From NCBI RefSeq assembly GCF_018334155.1, contig NZ_JAGXTP010000001.1, positions 2,607,821-2,671,820 on the forward strand: a stretch of DNA of 64,000 bases, written 5' to 3'. The stretch's first letter is position 1, and each line of letters starts with the position of its first letter. Origin of the DNA: Devosia litorisediminis. Lineage in GTDB: Bacteria > Pseudomonadota > Alphaproteobacteria > Rhizobiales > Devosiaceae. Of this stretch, positions 25,431 to 33,292 are shown piece after piece. The notes under the pieces were generated by a model, which ran no database searches, was not told the DNA's origin, and worked only from the letters and a program-made list of their open reading frames with translations. Made by a program: the position numbers and the translations under genes.

Positions 25431-26536
25431 AGGCGTCCCTTGCCCTGCGCCCAGTCTGCAGATCTGCTCCCGACCAGCTGGGCGATATTGGTCTTGCCCT
25501 GCGCCCGAACGGCGGCAACAAGACCACGCTTGATGGTGTCGAGCAGTTCAAGACCGCCAAACACCAGCGCGGAGTAGAGCTGAACGGCGTTGGCGCCTGC
25601 CTCGAACTTGGCCAGGGCCGATTGCGGCGAGTGGATCCCCCCCACCCCGACAATGGGCAGATCGCCAACGCGCTGTCGCATCTGGGCAAGCTTCCGGGTC
25701 GACAGATCAAACAGCGGCTTGCCCGAGAGCCCGCCAGTTTCCTCGGCATTTTCCAGCCCGGCCACCGCATCGCGGGTAATGGTGGTGTTGGAGATGATCA
25801 GCCCGTCCAGGTCGGTGGCCAGAACGACCCTGGCGATGGAATCCAGCGCCGCCTCATCGAGATCGGGGGCAATTTTGAGGAAGACCGGCACCCGTGTCCT
25901 GGCCTTGGCCCGGGCTGAAAGAATTTCACCCAGCAGGCGCTGCAGGGCTTCGTCAGCCTGCAGATTACGCAGGCCAGGGGTGTTCGGGGAGGAGATATTG
26001 GCGGTCAGGTAATCGGCAATGTCCGCGAACTTCTGCACCCCGAGCACATAGTCGGCGACGAAGTCGTCGCTATCCTTGTTGGCACCGATATTAACGCCCA
26101 AGGCAGCGGGAACACGCAGCCCCTTGAGCCGGGCGAAGGCGGCTTCATGGCCCTCATTGTTGAACCCCATGCGGTTGATGACGCCATCTGCACCGGACAC
26201 GCGGAACAGGCGCGGCTTGGGGTTCCCCGTCTGGGGGCGCGGCGTGACCGTGCCGATCTCGACCATGCCGAAGCCCATCTGGGCCAAGGGGCGCGGCACT
26301 TCGGCATTCTTGTCAAAGCCAGCCGCCATGCCGACAGGGTTCTGCAAATCAAGACCGCACAGAGTGGTGCGCAATTCGGCGCTATCGGGGTGGACCTGAT
26401 CGGGTGCCAAACCGAGCCGAAGCGCGGTAATCGTCGCCAGGTGCGCGGTTTCGGCGTCCATCTTGAGCAGGGTCTGCTTGGTCAGGCCAGAAACGGCTGG
26501 AACACGTAATAGCGGCGCAAGCGCGGAAAAAATCAT
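25427..26536 (-). CDS. pyrD: Quinone-dependent dihydroorotate dehydrogenase (class 2)
   Basis: Flavoenzyme of pyrimidine synthesis, oxidising dihydroorotate to orotate and passing electrons to ubiquinone at the inner membrane. The 369-residue protein has the class 2 layout: an amphipathic N-terminal extension for quinone access, the FMN-barrel start NPVGMAAGFDKN, the catalytic serine in NISSPNTPGLR (class 1 has Cys), and the phosphate-binding GVGGIHS and VQLYSALVF motifs. The start overlaps the stop of the DUF952 gene by 4 nt, so they are co-transcribed. Confidence 0.96.
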   Translation of the reverse strand: MIFSALAPLLRVPAVSGLTKQTLLKMDAETAHLATITALRLGLAPDQVHPDSAELRTTLCGLDLQNPVGMAAGFDKNAEVPRPLAQMGFGMVEIGTVTPRPQTGNPKPRLFRVSGADGVINRMGFNNEGHEAAFARLKGLRVPAALGVNIGANKDSDDFVADYVLGVQKFADIADYLTANISSPNTPGLRNLQADEALQRLLGEILSARAKARTRVPVFLKIAPDLDEAALDSIARVVLATDLDGLIISNTTITRDAVAGLENAEETGGLSGKPLFDLSTRKLAQMRQRVGDLPIVGVGGIHSPQSALAKFEAGANAVQLYSALVFGGLELLDTIKRGLVAAVRAQGKTNIAQLVGSRSADWAQGKGRL

Positions 26537-26889
26537 TTTACCGCCTCCGGCAGTTCGCAGCTACCCTCGGCCGTCACACTGAGCGGCGCCTCCCAGGCAA
26601 TGTTGGCGATGGGCAATGGCCCGCCATAGAGGTGGGGAAACAGCGCGCCGCCGCGCGACGGCTCCCACACCAGATCATCACCCAAATCGGCGCTGCGTAC
26701 CGCCAGCAGGACGAGGCCAGACTGGCCAGCGAAGTGCAGGCGCAGGGTTTCCGCCAACTGCGCGGCAGTGGAAAAATGGATGTAGCCATCCTTGGCATCG
26801 ATCGGCATGCCGGCAAAAGACGCCGCTTTGCGTGCCGGGGCGAAACCGATTTCGGTGGCGATTTTATAGACGAATTCCGGGGTGCTCAT
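26533..26889 (-). CDS. DUF952 domain protein
   Basis: Soluble protein of 118 residues of the DUF952 family. The typical features are FVYKIATEIGF near the start, then DAKDGYIHFSTAAQLAET (about 27-44) with the conserved IHFST block, and the strand LVWEPSRGGALFPHLYG. Members have an ADP-ribosyltransferase-like fold of unknown activity. ATG at 26889 was chosen; an in-frame upstream start would add 12 residues not typical of the family. It overlaps pyrD by 4 nt (ATGA). The coupling to pyrD recurs in alphaproteobacteria as far as I recall, but no link to pyrimidines has been shown. Confidence 0.88.
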   Translation of the reverse strand: MSTPEFVYKIATEIGFAPARKAASFAGMPIDAKDGYIHFSTAAQLAETLRLHFAGQSGLVLLAVRSADLGDDLVWEPSRGGALFPHLYGGPLPIANIAWEAPLSVTAEGSCELPEAVK

Positions 26890-27021
26890 GAGCGCGAACC
26901 TAATGGGGAGCGCAGACGGCGGCAAGCGCTGGATGGGTGCTCTTTACAGGGGATGGGGAGCGGCATATATCTAGGACTTAATTCCACATATAAGACATGT
27001 TTCCTCTTCAGGCCTCTCGCC

Positions 27022-27663
27022 ATGCTGTCACATAGAGCTATCTGGGATGGAATAGATGCCCTGGCGCGACGCCATGGTCATTCCGTCTCGGCCCTTGCCA
27101 AGCTGGCCGGTCTGGATGCCACGGCATTCAATGTATCCAAGCGGGTCAGCAAGGATGGGCGCGAACGCTGGCCATCGACCGAGAGCATTTCCAAGATATT
27201 GGAAGCGACCGGGGAAAGTTTCGACACGTTCCTGTCGGGCGCCGGGGCCTTCATGCAGCTCAACGACAATCTGCCCAACCGCACGGTGCCCCTGTTGGGG
27301 CTGGCACAGGCAGGCAGTGGCGGCTTTTTTGACAGTGCGGGCTTCCCTGCCGGGCAAGGCTGGGACGAGATTTCGCTGCCTACACCTCAGGAGGGCGGCA
27401 TCTACGCGCTCGAGGTGCATGGCGATTCCATGGAGCCGCTCTATCGCGAAGGCGACCGCATTGTCGTTTCCCCCACCGAGCAGGTACGGCGCGGCGACCG
27501 GGTGGTGGTCAAGACCCGCGATGGCGAAGTGATGGCCAAGATCCTGGCCCGACAGACTGGGCGCCAGATCGAACTGCACTCGCTCAATCCGGCCTATGAG
27601 CCCCGCATCTTCGACTTGGTCGAGGTCGAGTGGATCGCGCGGATCATCTGGGCCAGCCAATGA
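27022..27663 (+). CDS. Helix-turn-helix transcriptional repressor with S24 (LexA-like) peptidase domain
   Basis: Protein of 213 residues. An N-terminal phage-repressor-like helix-turn-helix (about 10-70, SVSALAKLAGLDATAFNVSK) is joined to a C-terminal S24 domain. The autocleavage residues are present: Ser136 in HGDSMEPLY and Lys173 in GEVMAKIL. The cleavage site of such proteins is normally Ala-Gly, and AQAGSGG at about residues 95-101 fits. It could be inactivated by RecA as LexA is, or it may be a stable regulator. ATG at 27022 starts just after an AT-rich promoter region. It overlaps the acetyltransferase gene by 4 nt. No phage genes are nearby, so it looks like a resident regulator. Confidence 0.88.
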   Translation: MLSHRAIWDGIDALARRHGHSVSALAKLAGLDATAFNVSKRVSKDGRERWPSTESISKILEATGESFDTFLSGAGAFMQLNDNLPNRTVPLLGLAQAGSGGFFDSAGFPAGQGWDEISLPTPQEGGIYALEVHGDSMEPLYREGDRIVVSPTEQVRRGDRVVVKTRDGEVMAKILARQTGRQIELHSLNPAYEPRIFDLVEVEWIARIIWASQ

Positions 27664-28124
27664 TCATCACGGCGGCGACCGCGAGTGATCGTGCAGATTG
27701 GGCAGCGTTGCGCCAGGCGCTGTGGCCGCGCCATGGGCTCGACACTCATGCTGCAGCCATTGCCCAGATACTGGCGGCGCCAAAGGATCTGGCAAACTTC
27801 GTTGCACGAACGGCAGATGGCTCGGCAGTGGGGATAGCTGAGGCAGCGCTTCGGCATGACTATGTCAATGGTTGCCAGACGAGCCCGGCCGCGTTTCTCG
27901 AAGGCATTTATGTCGTGCCCGAGCATCGGCGCAATGGCGTTGCCCGCATGCTGGTGGACGCCGTCGAGGATTGGGCCAGGCGGCTGGGGTGCAGCGAATT
28001 TGCATCGGATGCCGCGATAGACAATACCGAAAGCCATCGCATGCACGCCGCTTTGGGGTTCGAAGAGACACAGCGCGTCGTCTATTTCCGCAAGGCGCTC
28101 TCCAATGACCCCGCCGACCATTGA
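27660..28124 (+). CDS. GNAT acetyltransferase similar to aminoglycoside 6'-N-acetyltransferase AAC(6')
   Basis: Acetyl-CoA-dependent N-acetyltransferase of 154 residues. The pattern ALRQALWPRH near the start, then LRHDYVNGC..SPAAFLEGIYV, RRNGVARMLV (acetyl-CoA loop), SEFASDAAI and HAALGFEETQRVVYFRK is that of the AAC(6')-Ic/-If branch rather than a generic GNAT. In that branch the enzymes acetylate the 6'-amino group of aminoglycosides. Many chromosomal members are silent or act on other amines, so resistance is possible but unproven. Its start overlaps the S24 regulator (ATGA), suggesting regulated expression. The following DUF2087 remnant begins inside its last 20 nt. Confidence 0.85.
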   Translation: MIITAATASDRADWAALRQALWPRHGLDTHAAAIAQILAAPKDLANFVARTADGSAVGIAEAALRHDYVNGCQTSPAAFLEGIYVVPEHRRNGVARMLVDAVEDWARRLGCSEFASDAAIDNTESHRMHAALGFEETQRVVYFRKALSNDPADH

Positions 28125-28343
28125 TCCCAAACGCGTCGACAAGGTCGCGCGGTGCTTTGATGGTGCGGGCCGACTGCTGCGCTGGCCATCCAAGCGGGCC
28201 GATCAGTTGCTCGTGTCGGGGGTGGTCTGGATCTGGTCCGCCGCACGCCCGATGGCCGGGTCTACCGGCACATCGCACATGCGGTAGGCGACGTTGCAGC
28301 GCTGCTGGCGCGGCTGGCCGACACAGGGCTCGCCCCCTCCTGA
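28105..28343 (+). pseudogene. Remnant of a DUF2087 protein (internal deletion and frameshift)
   Basis: Reading from ATG 28105, the first 37 codons encode RVDKVARCFDGAGRLLRWPS and KRADQLL, the start of a DUF2087 domain. After that the frame gives nonsense. In another frame the family's C-terminal end appears (from about 28221, LDLVRRTPDGRVYRHI, ending at TGA 28341-28343). The central 35-40 residues of the domain are missing. An internal deletion plus frame change therefore broke the gene. The intact parent would have followed the acetyltransferase in the same operon. Confidence 0.7.
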
Positions 28344-28359
28344 TCATTGTGCAGCCGAC

Positions 28360-28749
28360 CTAAAGACACCCTGCCCTGTCGAACATGTCGGCGACAATGA
28401 TGGGCGTTGCTGGCGTATTGCTCCATCTCGCACTATCCGGTGCCGCTGCGTGCAATGCCTCAAGAACGCTGTGCTTGGTGAGGCTGATATCGGTGTTGCA
28501 CCTGACTGGGGAGATCCCGCGCGCCTCGGCCTGCTGCAACAGAGCCCTGGTGGTCTCACCCAAAGCCGCCAGATAGGCAGTGACAGCCATACGAGCGCCG
28601 CGATCGCCGTCAGCGCGTTCGGCGAGCTCAAATACCTGCGCAATCGAGATCATTCCTGTGTCGGTGCTGCTCGCTGTCTGGGCGACCGCAAGCGTTGGCG
28701 TCAGGGAGAGCAGCGCTGCGAACAGCACGGGCTTGAGTGCGGGTGACAT
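28360..28749 (-). CDS. Exported hypothetical protein, 129 aa
   Basis: Secreted or periplasmic protein with a clear signal peptide (about 1-23, ending AVA). The mature part is about 105 residues, mostly helical, with two cysteines (in VRCNTD and the C-terminal DRAGCL) that could form a disulfide. The arrangement of a YLAAL helix, a mid-sequence Cys and a C-terminal Cys after a hydrophobic helix recalls small Rap1a/Tai-like periplasmic proteins. The likeness is weak and I do not assign the family. It is a single gene, divergent from the DUF2975 gene. Confidence 0.7.
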   Translation of the reverse strand: MSPALKPVLFAALLSLTPTLAVAQTASSTDTGMISIAQVFELAERADGDRGARMAVTAYLAALGETTRALLQQAEARGISPVRCNTDISLTKHSVLEALHAAAPDSARWSNTPATPIIVADMFDRAGCL

Positions 28750-28799
28750 TGGATGGCCTTATCGTTCTATGATGGTTCCGTATTCTTTTGCGATGTTTT

Positions 28800-28822
28800 A
28801 TTATTGTCAAACAATAATTGTT
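28800..28822. promoter_or_regulatory. Overlapping dyads before the DUF2975/HTH pair
   Basis: ATTATTGT-CAA-ACAATAAT (28800-28818) overlaps a second perfect dyad AACAAT-A-ATTGTT (28810-28822). They are AT-rich, 35-57 nt before the DUF2975 start, and suit an operator for the small Cro/C1-type regulator encoded as the second gene of this operon. Confidence 0.5.
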
Positions 28823-28856
28823 GGGCTATACCTATTTCATCGAATGGAGACCGATG

Positions 28857-29441
28857 ATGATCGACACACGCGTGAACCCGCTGCAGAGCGATATCGCCAA
28901 TTTCAGAATACCAGTCGCTTCGCGCACTGCGTTGACCTTCAACGCGCTGGCGCTATGCGTGATCGCTGCAGCGGCGCTGCTGCCCGTTGCGCTGGTGCTT
29001 TACTGGGGCCTGGTGGACCGCCAGGACATACTGGCCATGACCGGGATAAGTAGCGACGCTCTGGGTGTCGTGACGCCGGTCAGGCGCCTGCTGGCCGCCG
29101 GGATCGGGATAGTGGGCGTTGCGCCCCTGATATGGGGGCTCGTGCGCCTGCGGCGCTGCTTTTCCGAGTTTGCCCAGGGGCGACCATTTTCGGCGCGCGG
29201 GATTGGCGGATTGCGGGATTTTGCAGCCGGCATCGGCCTGGGCATCATCACCAAGGCGTTGAGTTTCAGCGCACTGACGGTATTGCTGAGCTGGCATGCG
29301 CCGGCGGGCATGCGGCAGCTGTCTGTGCAGATCAGTAGCGACATGTTGCTGATGACGCTGTTTGCCGCGACTATCGCCGCCTTGGCATGGGCAATGGAAA
29401 AAGCCGCAATCCTCGCTGAAGAAAACAGTCAGTTCGTCTGA
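28857..29441 (+). CDS. DUF2975 family membrane protein
   Basis: Integral membrane protein of 194 residues with four hydrophobic segments (about 25-50, 75-100, 120-145, 160-180). The loop with LRRCFSEFAQGRPFSARGI after the second segment is the DUF2975 signature. Members are encoded immediately upstream of a small YozG-type helix-turn-helix protein, exactly as here, and the pair is thought to form a membrane-linked regulatory unit. ATG 28857 has GGAGA six bases upstream; the ATG three bases earlier is too close to it. The gap to the regulator gene is 5 nt. Confidence 0.85.
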   Translation: MIDTRVNPLQSDIANFRIPVASRTALTFNALALCVIAAAALLPVALVLYWGLVDRQDILAMTGISSDALGVVTPVRRLLAAGIGIVGVAPLIWGLVRLRRCFSEFAQGRPFSARGIGGLRDFAAGIGLGIITKALSFSALTVLLSWHAPAGMRQLSVQISSDMLLMTLFAATIAALAWAMEKAAILAEENSQFV

Positions 29442-29446
29442 GGCTC

Positions 29447-29668
29447 ATGAGTATCAAAATCAATCTCGCCGTCATGCTCGCCCTGCGCAACGTCAAGTCC
29501 AAGGATCTGGCCGAGCATATCGGAATTACCGAGGCCAATCTGTCACTGCTCAAACAGGGCAAGGTAAAGGGCATAAGGTTCGAGACGCTCGATGCCATTT
29601 GCGATTACCTAGACTGTCAGCCCGCCGACATTCTCGAATACGTTCCAGCAACGGTCGCCGCTGACTGA
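29447..29668 (+). CDS. YozG-like Cro/C1-type helix-turn-helix regulator
   Basis: DNA-binding protein of 73 residues made almost entirely of one helix-turn-helix domain (VKSKDLAEHIGITEANLSLL, then KGIRFETLDAICDYLDCQPA). This is the YozG form that pairs with DUF2975 membrane proteins. It is the second gene of the pair, 5 nt after DUF2975, with TGAGG as ribosome site. It may repress its own operon through the overlapping dyads at 28800-28822; that link is inferred. Confidence 0.92.
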   Translation: MSIKINLAVMLALRNVKSKDLAEHIGITEANLSLLKQGKVKGIRFETLDAICDYLDCQPADILEYVPATVAAD

Positions 29669-29723
29669 CCAGTCGCGGCACTTGCAGCGTCAACACTCCA
29701 TCTTTTTCATTGAGGTCAACCAG

Positions 29724-30635
29724 ATGCGGTTGCAGCCTACCTTTCCGCTCGCCCTGTTTCTTGCCTGTCTGCAGGCACTGCCAAGCTCCGCAGCGCGCGA
29801 TGTCCACACGCTTTCCCGGGCGGATGGCAGCCTTATCCACTACACGCTGGATCGCCCGCCAGCACATGCCGGGGGCTTGATCTTGATCAGCCAGGGCTCG
29901 GGCTGTGCGCCCGGCGCCAATAATGCGTCTCTGGCAACCGTTCGGGCAGCATTTCCCAATTATGCCGCACTGATTGTCGAGAAAATCGGGATCGCACCGG
30001 ATAGCGCGATAGTGGACGGTTACGCCGACTGCCCCCAGGAGTTTGTAACGCAGTATACGCTTTCGCAGCGCGTCGACGATTACCGATCAGTTCTCAACCA
30101 TCTGCGCAGTCAGTCAAACATGCCCGCGGCAGATCTGGTGCTGTTTGGTGGTTCGGAGGGTGGCTTGGCTGTCGCGATGCTGGCAGCACAGTTGCAGCCG
30201 CGGGCGATAATCATGCTGTCATCATCCTCAGGCACGACATTTGCCGAAACGGTACGGCGCACAGTACCACCGGAGGGGCATGCGACCATTGATGCCGGCT
30301 TTGCCGCGGCCCGTGCCAATCCTGACAGCGACGAGCTGTTTGCTGGTTCAACGTATCGGTTCTGGGCCGATATTCTGGATGTCAAAGCCGTCGACTACAT
30401 GCTGGCAAGCAGCAGTCCAATCCTGCTGATCCAAGGCGGCCTCGATACCTCCAGCCCCTTGGCATCGGCCCGGCTTGCCGCCGATGCCTTTGCCGCCGAA
30501 GGCCGCTGCACACTGACCTATTGGGAATTCCCGAGCCTGGACCATGGCATGAAGATGCCCGATGGCCGTTCGCGAATGGCGGAAATCGCGGCTTTGGCCG
30601 CCCAGTGGGTGGAAGCACCATCGCCAGCCTGCTGA
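29724..30635 (+). CDS. Exported alpha/beta hydrolase
   Basis: Periplasmic or secreted hydrolase of 303 residues. A signal peptide (about 1-24, ending SSAA) precedes an alpha/beta hydrolase fold. The nucleophile elbow is GGSEGG with the catalytic Ser, the acid is probably the Asp in GGLDTSSP, and the His lies in LDHGMKMPDG. Such proteins include esterases and dienelactone-hydrolase-like enzymes; no substrate can be given. ATG at 29724 follows GAGG at a good distance; a TTG 42 nt earlier is less likely because it hides the signal peptide. It converges on lysK with a shared terminator. Confidence 0.82.
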   Translation: MRLQPTFPLALFLACLQALPSSAARDVHTLSRADGSLIHYTLDRPPAHAGGLILISQGSGCAPGANNASLATVRAAFPNYAALIVEKIGIAPDSAIVDGYADCPQEFVTQYTLSQRVDDYRSVLNHLRSQSNMPAADLVLFGGSEGGLAVAMLAAQLQPRAIIMLSSSSGTTFAETVRRTVPPEGHATIDAGFAAARANPDSDELFAGSTYRFWADILDVKAVDYMLASSSPILLIQGGLDTSSPLASARLAADAFAAEGRCTLTYWEFPSLDHGMKMPDGRSRMAEIAALAAQWVEAPSPAC

Positions 30636-30644
30636 AAACAAGAA

Positions 30645-30677
30645 ACGCGCGCACGGAGTTGTCCTCCATGCGCGCGT
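30645..30677. terminator. Bidirectional terminator between the exported hydrolase and lysK
   Basis: ACGCGCGCA ... TGCGCGCGT gives a perfect 9-bp outer stem, with a GGAG/CTCC inner stem after one mismatch. On the minus strand it is followed by TTTCTTGTTTTC, good for lysK; the plus side has a weaker T content. Confidence 0.75.
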
Positions 30678-30684
30678 CAGACCG

Positions 30685-32331
30685 TTATTTGGACAGCATT
30701 TTTCCGGCTAGCGCGTCGGCAATGAGCCTTCGGGTATTGTCGATACCATAAAGTGCGGCAAAAGAGCCAAAGCGGGGGCCGCGTTCCTGCCCGATCAGCA
30801 CCTGATAAAGCATCTGGAAGAAGTCGCCAGACACGCCTGGACCGCCATTGGGGCCCTTTCGCGTGTGATCCTGATAACGCTCGATGCCGCGTGCGACGTC
30901 CAGCGCCGCATTCTGAATCGCTTCGTTATCTGCATCAGCGGGCAAATCTGCAAACGACGCGGACAGGGCTTCAAGGGCCGCCCGCTCGACGTCATCGGGC
31001 GCGCGATAGCTCTTCTCGACGAAATCGCGGAAATAGCGCATGGCATAGCCAACCAGGGCGTCGAGATGCGGATGCGTCTGCGGCGATATCCCCGGAGCGT
31101 AAGCGGAGATATAGCCCCACATGACTTCGGGCGTTTCCGGGTTGGAAGCCGTCGCCAGGTTAAGCAGCAGCGCAAAAGTGACCGGCATGTCGATCTTGGG
31201 CACATTGCCCGAGTGGACATGGAATGCCGGATTTTCCATCCGTGCCGTGGCGTCCTGCTTCTGAAAAGACGCGACATGAGCGGCATATTCGTCCACCGCC
31301 CGTGGGATGACGTCGAAATGCAGACGCTTGGCCGTGCGGGGCTTCTGGAACATGTAGAGCCCCAGGCTCTCATTGCCGGCATAGGTCAGCCATTCGTCAA
31401 TGGTCAGGCCGTTACCCTTGGACTTGGAGATCTTCTGACCTTCGGAATCCAGGAACAGTTCATAGACGTAATGCTCGGGCGCTTTGCCGCCCAGAATGTT
31501 GCAGATCTTGTCGTAGATCGGCGCATTGGTCTGGTGGTCCTTGCCGAACATCTCAAAGTCAACGCCCAGAGCGGCCCAGCGCATGCCAAAGTCGGGCTTC
31601 CACTGCATTTTGACGTGGCCGCCAGTGACAGGCAGCGTGGTGTCCGTGCCGTCTTCATCAGCAAAGGTTATCGTGCCGTCCGTGGCGTTGACTTCCTTCA
31701 TTGGCACATAGAGTACGCGCCCCGAGATCGGGGAGATGGGCAGGAAGGGGCTGTAGGTAGCCTGACGCTCCGCCCCCAAAGTGGGCAGCATCACCTTCAT
31801 GATGTCGTCATAGCGCTCGGCAGCCAGTCGCAGCACGGCGTCGAACTTGCCAGACTTGTAATAGTCGGTGGCGCTGATGAATTCGTAGTTGAAGCCGAAC
31901 GTGTCCAGGAAGCGGCGCAGCATGGCGTTATTGTGGTCGCCGAAGCTGGCAAACTCATTGGTCCAGGGATCGGGCACAGCGCTAAGCGGCTTCTGCAGAT
32001 GGGGCTCCATTGCCTCCCTTGATGGCACATTTTCAGGGATCTTGCGCATCCCATCCATGTCGTCGGAGAAACAGATCAGCCGGGTCGGAATCTGGTCACG
32101 TGTGACCAGCCGAAAGGCCGTCCGCACCATGGTGGTGCGGGCTACTTCGCCGAAGGTGCCGATGTGCGGCAGGCCCGAGGGGCCGTAACCGGTTTCGAAC
32201 ACGGCTTCACCCTTGCCCGATTTCTCCAGCCGTTTGACCAGCTTGCGTGCTTCTTCAAACGGCCAGGCACGGGCGGTCTGAGCAGCGTCAAAATACGCAG
32301 GATCGAGTTCGGGCAACGGAGCGGGCGACAA
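30685..32331 (-). CDS. lysK: Lysyl-tRNA synthetase, class I
   Basis: Charges tRNA-Lys with lysine. The 548-residue protein is of the archaeal/alphaproteobacterial class I type, not the class II LysS of most bacteria. Class I signatures are the HIGH-like PSGLPHIGT (His56 to Thr59) and the KMSKS-like KISKSKG near residue 300. The start is a TTG at 32331 preceded by GAAAGG, giving the normal N-terminus with [15 protein letters not shown] at 21-35; no ATG or GTG suits. The gene stands alone, followed by a bidirectional terminator. Confidence 0.95.
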   Translation of the reverse strand: MSPAPLPELDPAYFDAAQTARAWPFEEARKLVKRLEKSGKGEAVFETGYGPSGLPHIGTFGEVARTTMVRTAFRLVTRDQIPTRLICFSDDMDGMRKIPENVPSREAMEPHLQKPLSAVPDPWTNEFASFGDHNNAMLRRFLDTFGFNYEFISATDYYKSGKFDAVLRLAAERYDDIMKVMLPTLGAERQATYSPFLPISPISGRVLYVPMKEVNATDGTITFADEDGTDTTLPVTGGHVKMQWKPDFGMRWAALGVDFEMFGKDHQTNAPIYDKICNILGGKAPEHYVYELFLDSEGQKISKSKGNGLTIDEWLTYAGNESLGLYMFQKPRTAKRLHFDVIPRAVDEYAAHVASFQKQDATARMENPAFHVHSGNVPKIDMPVTFALLLNLATASNPETPEVMWGYISAYAPGISPQTHPHLDALVGYAMRYFRDFVEKSYRAPDDVERAALEALSASFADLPADADNEAIQNAALDVARGIERYQDHTRKGPNGGPGVSGDFFQMLYQVLIGQERGPRFGSFAALYGIDNTRRLIADALAGKMLSK

Positions 32332-32476
32332 AGGGCGTGCCTTTCAGAATGGAGGAAATGCCGCGTTGTGTTGCATCCCCGCGCTGTGGCGTCAACGATT
32401 TCGAGACCCGCTGAGCTTGCCAAGCCCGGACGGCGCGCCTAGCTATCATGTTCAGACACCAGCCCTGGAATGTTCA

Positions 32477-32890
32477 ATGCCCAATAGCGCCCATGACGCC
32501 CTGATCCACCTGATGATCGTCGCTGCCTCTTCGGACAGCGAAATGACCGAAAAGGAACTGGAGCGAATCCAGGGGCTGATCGGCCGCCTGCCGGTGTTCG
32601 AGACCTTCGATTCCAGCCGGCTGGCGGTGGTGGCCAATGCCTGTGCAGACAAGCTCAATGGTCCCGGCGGCCTTGATCAGGTAATCGATGATGCCATTGC
32701 GGCCCTGCCCCACAAATTGCAGGACACCGCTTATGCAGTGGCCGTGGATGTGACCTCAGTGGATTTGCATCTGGAGCAGGAAGAACTGCGGTTCCTCGAA
32801 ATGCTGCGCGACCGGCTGGATCTGGACCGCCTGACCACAGCGGCCATTGAAGTAAGCGCCCGCGCCCGCCATCGGCGCATGCCCGACTAG
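32477..32890 (+). CDS. TerB family protein
   Basis: Soluble helical protein of 137 residues with the TerB-like fold. The core is LMIVAASSDSEMTEKELERI (about 12-31) and, later, DVTSVDLHLEQEELRFLEML, with the acidic residues that bind metal in this family. TerB-like proteins are linked to tellurite resistance or membrane stress, but stand-alone members of this form have no settled role. ATG at 32477 was chosen by fit to the family. It is divergent from lysK; a decayed gene follows. Confidence 0.87.
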   Translation: MPNSAHDALIHLMIVAASSDSEMTEKELERIQGLIGRLPVFETFDSSRLAVVANACADKLNGPGGLDQVIDDAIAALPHKLQDTAYAVAVDVTSVDLHLEQEELRFLEMLRDRLDLDRLTTAAIEVSARARHRRMPD

Positions 32891-32987
32891 GTCGTCACAT
32901 CGAGCTTGTCGAGCAACCAAAGCAGCGCCGGCAGGTTCTGGCTGGACTCGCATATCGATTGGCCAGCGCCAGGCTCGAATAGCGTGG

Positions 32988-33291
32988 ATGGGTGACAACG
33001 ACAGCGGGCCCTTGGCAGCATGCGGTTTTGGGTTTCTGGCCATATCCCGGCTGGTGACCACCGGGCTGGGCATCCGGCACGCTATGGCTGGCGACCAGGC
33101 TACACACAGGCAATGGATGACACGCTCGATCGCGCTGACATTGGCAGCCGTTACCCTGCGCCTTTATCTGCCAATCCCGCTGCTGTTCGAGCTGAACTAC
33201 TCTGCGGCATATACGGCAATCGCCTGACTGTGCCAGTTCCCAATCTGCTGCTGGCCGAATATCTGATCCGGCAGCGGTCCTGCCTCTGCGA
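32988..33291 (+). pseudogene. Remnant of a DUF2306 membrane protein
   Basis: From 32988 one frame reads the middle of a DUF2306 protein: GPLAACGFGFLAISRL, then HRQWMTRSIALTLAAVTLRL and YSAAYTAIA before a stop at 33225-33227. The family's C-terminal end then appears in another frame (VPNLLLAEYLIRQR, about 33235-33276). The N-terminal half is absent. The gene is therefore truncated and frameshifted. The stretch 32891-32987 before it holds nothing I recognise. Confidence 0.7.
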
Positions 33292-33292
33292 C

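Noticed and set aside
26994..27008. ACAT-N7-ATGT dyad in the promoter of the S24-type regulator
   Set aside because: Half-sites of four bases are too short to claim an operator without comparative data.
28360..28749. Assignment of the exported 129-residue protein to the Rap1a/Tai family
   Set aside because: Only a loose likeness in Cys placement and helix pattern; left as hypothetical.
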